A stretch of DNA of 41,149 bases from the NCBI GenBank assembly GCA_964629245.1, contig CAZVPZ010000006.1, positions 1 through 41,149 on the forward strand, given 5' to 3'. Below are positions 31,688 through 38,403 of this stretch, piece by piece. Position 1 is the first letter of the stretch. Each line of letters begins with the position of its first letter. Below the pieces are notes generated by a model that did not search any database, was not told where the DNA came from, and saw only the letters and a list, made by a program, of their open reading frames with translations. The DNA is from CAZVPZ01 sp964629245 (lineage in GTDB: Archaea > Nanohalarchaeota > Nanosalinia > Nanosalinales > Nanosalinaceae). The translations under genes and the position numbers were made by a program.

Positions 31688-32392
31688 ATGCCATTAGATG
31701 TCGGTGAAGCGCTGAGAACGGGTTTAAACAGGACCCTGAAACCGAACGGTTTCACACTGGGTGCCGCCTATTTCCTGGTCGGGATAGCGAACGTGGTGCT
31801 GGCCAACACCTTCTTGCTCAAGATATCAAGAAGCTACGGCCTGGCGATGAGCGGGGCGCCTGGAGTTACCCTGCCCGTTTCCCTCGGCGCGGCAAGCGTA
31901 CTCTGGCTGGTGGCCTGGATTTTATCCGCGGTGATAGGTATAGCCGCCATCAGGACGTTTGTGAGCTCGGAGACCCGGATAATACCAAGGGAGTTCTACA
32001 CCAGGAACATGGGCATGGCAGTCCTGAACCTGATGGCCGGATCCATTGTCTTCGGCCTGGTGGTCGGCCTGGGATTGCTGTTCTTCGTGATACCGGGAAT
32101 ATTCCTGCTGGTAAGCCTGATATTCTGGAACGTCTATGTCATAGTCGAGGATCAGAACTTCATAGAGGCGATGAGAAACAGCTGGGACATCACGAAGGGA
32201 AGCCGACTCGATGTCTTCCTGCTCGGAATCGCGGTAGTAGCGATCTCCCTCTTAGTCAGCTTCCTGTTCGGGATCCCTAACAAATTAGGGATGGACTTCA
32301 CAGGAACAGTCATCCTCCAGCTTGGCTCGGCCGCCGTCTCGGTATTCGGAACCGCGACACTGGCAGACGCCTACAACCAGCTCTCAGGGTAA
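31688..32392 (+). CDS. polytopic membrane protein, unknown
   Basis: A 234-residue protein with about five to six membrane helices. The segment 'IVEDQNFIEAMRNSWDITKGSRLDVFLLGI' between late helices matches a pattern common in archaeal and bacterial unknowns (glycerophosphodiesterase membrane-domain-like/DUF7847-type). Function is not established. There are no cysteines or catalytic motifs. TATA 'aaatctattaac' (about 31656-31667) is about 27 bases upstream. A pyrimidine-rich tract follows the stop, separating it from alaS. Confidence 0.72.
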   Translation: MPLDVGEALRTGLNRTLKPNGFTLGAAYFLVGIANVVLANTFLLKISRSYGLAMSGAPGVTLPVSLGAASVLWLVAWILSAVIGIAAIRTFVSSETRIIPREFYTRNMGMAVLNLMAGSIVFGLVVGLGLLFFVIPGIFLLVSLIFWNVYVIVEDQNFIEAMRNSWDITKGSRLDVFLLGIAVVAISLLVSFLFGIPNKLGMDFTGTVILQLGSAAVSVFGTATLADAYNQLSG

Positions 32393-32416
32393 CATTTTCC
32401 TTTTCTTTTTCCTTTA
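32393..32416 (+). terminator. T-rich terminator candidate after the membrane protein gene
   Basis: Three runs of four to five T (within 'cattttccttttctttttcc') begin directly after the stop codon, before the alaS TATA region. No hairpin is needed for archaeal termination. Inferred from composition. Confidence 0.5.
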
Positions 32417-32456
32417 ACCCGGTCGAGATAAAAGAGTAAATGCGAAGCCTTTACCC

Positions 32457-35219
32457 ATGCCAGGCCTCGACGAACTCAAGGAGGAGATACGGGAAGAGGC
32501 GTCCTCAAACCCCGAAAAATTCTTCGCCACAGACGTACTGGAGGATAAGGGCTTCTCACGTGGAAGATGCGAGAACTGCGGTATGTACTTCTGGTCGAGC
32601 GATGAAGAACGTGGAGTCTGCGGCGAGCCCGAATGCAGCGGCGGCTACACATTCATCAACGATTCTCCAACGACTGAGCAGTACTCATACGCCGGGTCCT
32701 GGAAGAAGTTCCGCGATTTCATGTCGGATCGAGGCTACACACCGATAGACCGCTACCCCGTAGTTGCGCGGTGGAGGAACGATGTCGAGTTCGTCGGAGG
32801 CAGCATCTACAACTTCCAACCGTACGTCGTCTCTGGCGAGGCGGAGCCGCCCGCAGAGGAACTCGTGATACCCCAGCCCTCGCTCCGTTTCAACGACATC
32901 GACAACGTCGGCATCACCGGGAGGCACTACGTGCTCCACGATCATATAGGCCAGACCTGCTTCAAGCGCGAGAACTATGACCAGGACCGCTACTTCCGGG
33001 ACATGTTCGAGTTCGCGATACAGGAACTCGGCATCCCCGAGGACGAGCTGGTGCTCCACGAGGACGCCTGGGGTGGCGGAGGCAACCTGGGCGCATGCAT
33101 GGAGTTCTTCGTGGGAGGCCTCGAGCTCTGGAACCAGGTCTACATGTTCTACAGGATAACAAGTGAAGGATACGAGGAACTCGACCTCAAGGTGCTCGAC
33201 ATGGGCATGGGCCACGAAAGGATAACCTGGATATCACACGGGACGGAGACGAGCTACGAGTGCGTGATGCCCGACGTCATAGACAGGATGGAAGAAAAGA
33301 CCGGCGTCGAGATAGATAGAGCGATCTGGCAGGACTTCCTGCCCTACTCCGGCTACCTCAACGTCGACGAGGTGGAGGATATAGATGCGAAGTGGGAGGA
33401 GATAGCAGAAGAGATGGAGATAGACGTCGACCGTTTAAAGGAAGAGATAAAACCGGTCGCGGCGTTATACTCGGTCGCGGAGCATACAAGGGCATTGCTC
33501 TTCGCGCTCGCGGATGGCAAGCTACCCTCAAACACCGGCGGCGGTCACAACCTCCGCGTCATCTACCGACGGGCGAGAGACTTCATCGAGAAGTACGGCT
33601 GGGACATCGACCTGGGCGACGTGGCGGAGTGGCACGCCCGGGAGCTGAACGATATCTTCCCCGAACTGGTCGACTCGATAGACGAGGTCAGGGAGATACT
33701 CGACGTCGAGGAGGAAAAATACGGGCGGGCGAGACAGAATGCCCGGGAAAAACTCGAGGGTCTCCACCGCGAGCCCACTATCGACGAGATGATAGAGCTT
33801 TACGAGTCACACGGCGTCTCCCCGGAGATGATGGAAGAGCACGGCATCGAGGTACCCGAAGACTTCTACGCCCGCGTCACCTCGGATGAGGATGTACAGC
33901 AGGAAGAGGAAGAGCGGTTCGACCTGAAAGGAGTGAGCGACACCGAACTGCTCTACTACAAGGACGAGAAACAGGCGGAGTGCAAAGCCGAGGTCGTTGC
34001 GGTCAGGAGGAAATGGGTGGCGCTCGACCGCACCGTCTTCTACCCTGAGGGCGGCGGACAGGAACCCGACCACGGATACATAGATGATTACAGGGTGAGC
34101 GACGTCCAGAAGCAGGACGGCGTCGTCCTCCACCACATGGAAGACCACGACCTGGAAAAAGGTGACGAGGTGGAGGCGCGTATAGAGTGGGGCCGCCGGC
34201 TCCAGCTGATGCAGCACCACTCCGCGACCCACATGGTTAATGGAGCGGCGAGAGAGGTGCTGGGCGAGCACGTCTGGCAGGCGGGAGCCCACAAGACGGT
34301 CGAGAAGGGGAGGCTTGACATAACCCACTACGAGAAACTGGGCCGGGAAGAGCTGGAAGAGATAGAACAGCGCGTCAACGAGATGATAGAGAGGGATCAC
34401 GCGATCACGAAAGAGGTGAGGTCGAAGGCGGAGGCAGAGAAGAAATACGGCTTCCGGATCTACCAGGGAGGCGCAGTCCCCGGCAACGAGGTCCGGATAG
34501 TGAAGATAGAGGATATCGACGCTGAGGCGTGCGGGGGCACACACCTGTCGAGGACACGCCGAGCGGGAGATTTCCTGATAACCGGGTCGAAGAAGATCCA
34601 GGACGGCGTGATAAGGCTGGAGTACAGGGCAGGTGAAGCCGCGGAACAGCACCTCTCCCGTATAAGGAACCGGCTCCAGAACATGGCGGAAGAACTCGAT
34701 GTCATGGTTCCGGACGAGGATCTAAGGGCGCTACAGCAAGAGCTGTGTGACGCGCTTTCAGTCGACCCGGAACACCTGGTAGACACTGTTGAACGGTTCA
34801 GAGAGGAGAACAGCCAGCTCCAGCACCAGGTAAAGAGGCTGGCGGACTACCTGGATGAGGATGTCGAACTCAAGGTCGCGACCGGCGACACACTGGATTC
34901 GCGCGTCAAGTCGCTGTTCAACGCTTGGAAGAAGAACGAGAAAACCCTAGAATCGCTCGAGACCGGTATAAAGGACGCGGTCCACGAAAAGATGGAGAAC
35001 CGCGTCGTGGAGGAAGAGGTGCCGAGCGGGAATATAGGCCTCCTGATACAGGTCGTACAGGAACTCGCGAAGGACCAGAGCGCATCAGTCACACTTATAG
35101 GCGAGGAAGGCGCGGTCTCGGCCTCATACCACGAGGACTACGACGCTGACGAGAACCTGGAAAAGCACTCAGATGACGTCGAGGGCGATGAGAACTTCGC
35201 GAAAGCCTTCGACATCTAG
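32457..35219 (+). CDS. alaS: alanyl-tRNA synthetase
   Basis: A 920-residue class II synthetase of archaeal type. An archaea-specific N-terminal zinc module has Cys38, Cys41, Cys55 and Cys60. The catalytic core runs to about 330 (including 'RFNDIDNVGITGRHYV' and 'DMGMGHERITW'). The tRNA-recognition region has 'SNTGGGHNLRVIYRRA', and the editing domain has 'HHSATHMV' (His588, His592) and 'CGGTH' (Cys692, His696). A coiled C-terminal domain completes it. It charges and proofreads tRNA-Ala. TATA 'gagataaaag' (32425-32434) lies about 27 bases upstream. The last 4 bases overlap the converging gene. Full length, no insertion. Confidence 0.96.
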   Translation: MPGLDELKEEIREEASSNPEKFFATDVLEDKGFSRGRCENCGMYFWSSDEERGVCGEPECSGGYTFINDSPTTEQYSYAGSWKKFRDFMSDRGYTPIDRYPVVARWRNDVEFVGGSIYNFQPYVVSGEAEPPAEELVIPQPSLRFNDIDNVGITGRHYVLHDHIGQTCFKRENYDQDRYFRDMFEFAIQELGIPEDELVLHEDAWGGGGNLGACMEFFVGGLELWNQVYMFYRITSEGYEELDLKVLDMGMGHERITWISHGTETSYECVMPDVIDRMEEKTGVEIDRAIWQDFLPYSGYLNVDEVEDIDAKWEEIAEEMEIDVDRLKEEIKPVAALYSVAEHTRALLFALADGKLPSNTGGGHNLRVIYRRARDFIEKYGWDIDLGDVAEWHARELNDIFPELVDSIDEVREILDVEEEKYGRARQNAREKLEGLHREPTIDEMIELYESHGVSPEMMEEHGIEVPEDFYARVTSDEDVQQEEEERFDLKGVSDTELLYYKDEKQAECKAEVVAVRRKWVALDRTVFYPEGGGQEPDHGYIDDYRVSDVQKQDGVVLHHMEDHDLEKGDEVEARIEWGRRLQLMQHHSATHMVNGAAREVLGEHVWQAGAHKTVEKGRLDITHYEKLGREELEEIEQRVNEMIERDHAITKEVRSKAEAEKKYGFRIYQGGAVPGNEVRIVKIEDIDAEACGGTHLSRTRRAGDFLITGSKKIQDGVIRLEYRAGEAAEQHLSRIRNRLQNMAEELDVMVPDEDLRALQQELCDALSVDPEHLVDTVERFREENSQLQHQVKRLADYLDEDVELKVATGDTLDSRVKSLFNAWKKNEKTLESLETGIKDAVHEKMENRVVEEEVPSGNIGLLIQVVQELAKDQSASVTLIGEEGAVSASYHEDYDADENLEKHSDDVEGDENFAKAFDI

Positions 35220-36202
35220 CCTAGTTTTACAGAGTCCTTGAACTCTGTACATCCCGTCTGCCTGAAGACCACGCGGTCGCCTTTCGCATCCACCGATATC
35301 TCTCCCTCACCGGACATCATTTTGCTGTGGGAATCCACCAGGCTACCGCCCTCGAAGACTTCCAGCACGACCTCTGCCTCCCCCCGCGACACCGTCACCT
35401 GTGCGGTAGTGGTGCTGCCCCTGACCGAGACGGCGTTTATCCTGGTGCCGACGGTGCAATCTCCCTCTCCAGCCGCTCCACCAGAACCGCTGTCAGCGGA
35501 TTTATCCCCTCCTCCCAGGGAGGGAACTGTAACTGCGGGAACCGAGAGCGAGGAGGTCGAAAGCTTTCCTGTGCTCAGTCCGTAGGCACCTCCTCCGACA
35601 ACAAGGAGTGCGACGACGACCACGGCCGCGGTCTTCAGCGGGACTGAAGGCATACTTACCGACGGTGCTGAAACCTCCGGCATGCTGACGCCCCCGGATT
35701 CCTCTTCCTGCTTTCCTCCACCGGTCCCTGAAGAGAAATCTCTATCCGGCTGTCCGCCCTCGGAACCAGAGGGCTGACCCGTATCGGGGCCTCCAGTACC
35801 GGAATCCTGGCTGCCAGGGCCAGAAATGGGTGCCCCCGAGTCCCGTCCGGTACCGGTGTCGAAGGAGAAGTCCTCAGTATCATTTTCCGGCTCGAAGGAG
35901 CTATCGGCTTCCAGCCGGTCCTCACTTGCTCCACCTGTATCGGGATCCTGCTCTTTCAGGTCCGAATCACCGAACTCAGACCTTGAAGGCCGTTCCTCCT
36001 CGACCGCGTCCCCCGAGAACTGGTCTTCATCAACCGGCTCTTCCATGCCTTCCCGGCCCTCGTTCTCGAATGGGTCCTGGACACGGTCGACTATGGAGGG
36101 ATCGTTACCCGTGTTCTCGAGGCTCTTCTTTATCCTCTCCTCGTCTACACCCTCCTTGAGCTTCTCTTCCACCCAGCGCTTCAGCCGCTCATCGTCGACC
36201 AT
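35216..36202 (-). CDS. membrane-anchored protein: helical N-terminus, long acidic linker, cysteine-bracketed C-domain
   Basis: A 328-residue protein of unknown family. Residues 1-45 form a helical motif ('LKRWVEEKLKEGVDEERIKKSLENTG') of a kind seen in other small-genome archaea, then about 140 residues of Asp/Glu/Gly/Ser-rich linker. A single membrane helix follows at about 191-210. A Ser/Thr/Gly-rich stalk leads to a beta-rich domain bounded by Cys249 and Cys318. The N-terminal part should be cytoplasmic and the cysteine domain outside. The domain matches the protein at 19045-19440 in cysteine spacing and ending. A TATA-like 'gtttataccc' lies about 24 bases upstream. Confidence 0.75.
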   Translation of the reverse strand: MVDDERLKRWVEEKLKEGVDEERIKKSLENTGNDPSIVDRVQDPFENEGREGMEEPVDEDQFSGDAVEEERPSRSEFGDSDLKEQDPDTGGASEDRLEADSSFEPENDTEDFSFDTGTGRDSGAPISGPGSQDSGTGGPDTGQPSGSEGGQPDRDFSSGTGGGKQEEESGGVSMPEVSAPSVSMPSVPLKTAAVVVVALLVVGGGAYGLSTGKLSTSSLSVPAVTVPSLGGGDKSADSGSGGAAGEGDCTVGTRINAVSVRGSTTTAQVTVSRGEAEVVLEVFEGGSLVDSHSKMMSGEGEISVDAKGDRVVFRQTGCTEFKDSVKLG

Positions 36203-36234
36203 GTAAAGGTTTTCTCGCTCCGGGTATAAACAAT

Positions 36235-36759
36235 TTATCTGGCCTGGCAGTAAGCGCTGAGAGAACCCCAGCTAAGCATGGAGTTGCAGGCGGTCGTAGA
36301 GACTGCCTCAAGCGAGGAATCGTCGAGAAGCACGGTTCCCTGCCTCGTCCGTGCACCCCCCATAACCAGTATCTTCGGGAACTCGTTTACGCCGTAACGG
36401 GCCGCGATTCCCGATGTCGTCCCATTCACGACCTGAACGTAGAGCCGGCCCTGGAAGGTCTGCGTCAGGTTCCGGAGCTTCGTCAACTCCTGTTTCTGCT
36501 CCTTCGTTTCGTAGAAACCGCTGACGAAGACCACGTCGTTGTTCACGGCGAGCACCTTCTGCTCCCTCGCGGAGAGACCGTAGGAACCATCCGAGTACAT
36601 GTTGACGGGGAGCGACGCGTTGAACTGCTGGTTATTGTTGGAGGACTGTCCACCGGTGAGACCGGCGTAGGACGCTATGCCGCCGAACGCGAAGCCGCCG
36701 CCGATTAGTAGGCCGACTATGAGAACGCCGTACCGGTTTATCTTCTTCTTAAGACTCAT
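36235..36759 (-). CDS. membrane-anchored thioredoxin-fold-like protein lacking the CxxC site
   Basis: A 174-residue protein with an N-terminal membrane helix (about 11-33) after a basic start, then a linker with a sequon (NAS). A thioredoxin-like domain has 'VVFVSGFYETKEQKQELTKL', where the usual WCxxC is replaced by FYETK, 'RLYVQVVNGT' and 'AARYGVNEFPKILVMGG' with the cis-proline (Pro128). Two cysteines lie in the C-terminal tail (Cys158, Cys171). It probably acts outside the membrane as a binding rather than redox protein. Sequons NAS, NLT and NGT are present. ATG 36759 is chosen by TATA spacing ('ctttattag', about 27 bases). Confidence 0.72.
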   Translation of the reverse strand: MSLKKKINRYGVLIVGLLIGGGFAFGGIASYAGLTGGQSSNNNQQFNASLPVNMYSDGSYGLSAREQKVLAVNNDVVFVSGFYETKEQKQELTKLRNLTQTFQGRLYVQVVNGTTSGIAARYGVNEFPKILVMGGARTRQGTVLLDDSSLEAVSTTACNSMLSWGSLSAYCQAR

Positions 36760-36840
36760 ACCCAACCGATACCGGGCAACTAATAAAGAGCTTTTCCAGG
36801 CCGGTCAGAGCTTTAAATCTTTCAGGGATAAAGACTGCGT

Positions 36841-37236
36841 ATGATAGTAGGATTCAACATCACGTCGCTGGAAGGCTCCAGGAGCGAGGGGGCCACCGGA
36901 AACCTCCAGATAAAGTACAACCCGACGATACAGGATGTCGAGGAAGCGACCGTTTCCGCGTTCGACGACAAGGTGGCCAAGATAGACTTCACATTCGAAG
37001 TGAACTATGAAGCGGGCGGAGAGACTGGCGCCTCCATCGAACTGGAGGGTAACGTGCTCTGGAAGGGCGAACTCGACGAGATAATGGATTCATGGGAGGA
37101 GGACGAGCAGCTACCCGAGGACATGCAGGCCCCGCTGATGAACGACCTCTACAGGAAGTGCATCTCACAGGCGGTCGGAGTCGCGGACACGCTCAACCTG
37201 CTGCCGCCCATCCCCACCCCAAGGATCGACCAGTGA
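36841..37236 (+). CDS. conserved archaeal protein, possibly SecB-like
   Basis: A 131-residue protein with the layout of an uncharacterised archaeal family as I remember it: start 'MIVGFNITSLEGSR', a beta-rich middle ('DFTFEVNYEAGGETGASIELEGNVLW'), 'MDSWEEDEQLPEDM', helix 'LYRKCISQAVGVADTLNL', and a proline-rich end 'LPPIPTPRI'. The fold order (four strands, then a long helix) is compatible with SecB-type chaperones, but I cannot prove it. Cytoplasmic, one cysteine. TATA 'gctttaaatc' (36810-36819) is about 26 bases upstream, so leaderless. Confidence 0.78.
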   Translation: MIVGFNITSLEGSRSEGATGNLQIKYNPTIQDVEEATVSAFDDKVAKIDFTFEVNYEAGGETGASIELEGNVLWKGELDEIMDSWEEDEQLPEDMQAPLMNDLYRKCISQAVGVADTLNLLPPIPTPRIDQ

Positions 37237-37353
37237 ACGGGGACTCAAATCCCCTGTGATTCTAGCTCCACAGCCTTTGTACCGCAAGATTTTTAAACGC
37301 TCCGGTAAAAAAGCTAAAGGTTGGGGCCGGGGGAGCAAAGAGGCACTACCAAG

Positions 37354-37872
37354 ATGGCGGCACGAGAGGAAAACAACGCACTACCCACCACCCCCGAGAG
37401 ACACGACTCCTACAGCCCTGGACTCGAGGACATCTACAGTTCCACACGGCTTCTTGAGTACGCTACCAGCTACCTCGGCAGTTCAAGGGAAGAAGTAGCA
37501 GAACTCCAGCACGCTGTCGCCACCGGCCTCAACAACGATGAAGACCCGGCCGATGTCCTGGAGACCGCGCTTGAGATAGAGGCAGAGAACAGCCGCAGGT
37601 TCGACGACCCGGGGGAGATACGTGAAGAACTGGAGCAGCTCGCGGGCATGAACGACGAGAACCCGGGTTACACCTGCCCAGGATGCGAAGAAGAAATCGT
37701 GGGTTCGGACCACGAGACGGAGTCAACAGCTATCTCCACCTTTGACGATGACCACGGCGCCACACACGCCAAGATGGCAATGGCGGTCGAGTGCCCCTAC
37801 ACCATGAACATCGAGGAGTTCGCCACCACCTGGACAATCATGGACGACATGGCGGAAAAACCAAGGGTTTAA
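37354..37872 (+). CDS. hypothetical protein with possible zinc-binding cysteines
   Basis: A 172-residue acidic protein, not recognised. The N-terminal half is helical ('REEVAELQHAVATGLNNDEDPADVLETALEIEAE'). The C-terminal half has 'TCPGCEEEIVG' (Cys108, Cys111), His134, His138 and Cys147, which could bind a metal. ATG 37354 is chosen. TATA 'gatttttaaacg' (37288-37299) puts transcription start near 37320, giving a leader of about 33 bases; a leaderless TTG start at 37321 is the alternative. It lies directly upstream of the S-layer regulatory region, with no other functional hint. Confidence 0.68.
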   Translation: MAAREENNALPTTPERHDSYSPGLEDIYSSTRLLEYATSYLGSSREEVAELQHAVATGLNNDEDPADVLETALEIEAENSRRFDDPGEIREELEQLAGMNDENPGYTCPGCEEEIVGSDHETESTAISTFDDDHGATHAKMAMAVECPYTMNIEEFATTWTIMDDMAEKPRV

Positions 37873-38403
37873 ACAATCTGCGGGCCATTATTCGATTTAG
37901 ACCGAACAAAACCCTCCCTCAGATTGGATTCTATAAAGTTCACAAAAGTTCAAAAATTGGTTATATCAAGAGAAACGTAATTTAAGAGCTTTAAATCCAA
38001 ATCTGAGGGGCGAGAATTCCTGCCCTCAGAGAACGTTTCTCCGCGCTCCATTCGTCAAACCAAGGGGTGAATAAGCCCCCATTCGGGAAATAAGGTGCCT
38101 TAAACTGTCCTAAACCTCTAGAAACGACTGCAGAGCTCTCTAAAACCCCTCATGAACGGTTAAAACTGCACTTTTCCCACCACATTTATAAAGGATGATG
38201 GGGTTAAATGGGTATAAGGACAGACACACCTAGACAGTGATGTGTCGGGATCCCACCGTCCTTTACACATTATAGTATGTAGCTTTTTTGGGATCGGGAT
38301 CCCGCGGGTTAAGATCACCCGATATCCGATCCGGGGCTGGCCCCCTGCAACGCCGGCCACCTGTAAACAACCCAAAGTTGCAGACTTTAGGTGAAGCACA
38401 CCA
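37873..38403 (+). promoter_or_regulatory. 530-base non-coding region: S-layer promoter and structured leader
   Basis: No gene is supported here. The left half is AT-rich with several TATA-like boxes (37931-37940, 37959-37968, 37986-37998), repeated 'aaagttca' (37935-37942, 37945-37952) and hairpins at 38003-38029, 38029-38041 and 38064-38079. The likely S-layer promoters are 'tttataaagg' (38185-38194) and 'ggtataagg' (38211-38219), giving a leader of 160-190 bases. The leader carries GGGATCCC twice (38247-38254, 38296-38303), GGGGC/GCCCC (38333-38344), CTGCAAC/GTTGCAG (38345-38351 with 38377-38383), and GGTGA (38390-38394) 9 bases before the ATG. Confidence 0.6.

Noticed and set aside
33807..34652. 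281-codon frame antisense to alaS
   Set aside because: Shadow frame over the AlaRS editing domain, whose motifs are intact on the plus strand.
20590..35219. Inteins in LeuRS, FtsZ or AlaRS
   Set aside because: All three have normal lengths and uninterrupted motif spacing.
37239..37255. tRNA T-arm-like hairpin GGGGA-CTCAAAT-CCCC after the gene at 36841-37236
   Set aside because: The loop lacks the TTC start, the upstream sequence is coding and no acceptor, D or anticodon arm can be found. A simple 3' hairpin is the better reading.
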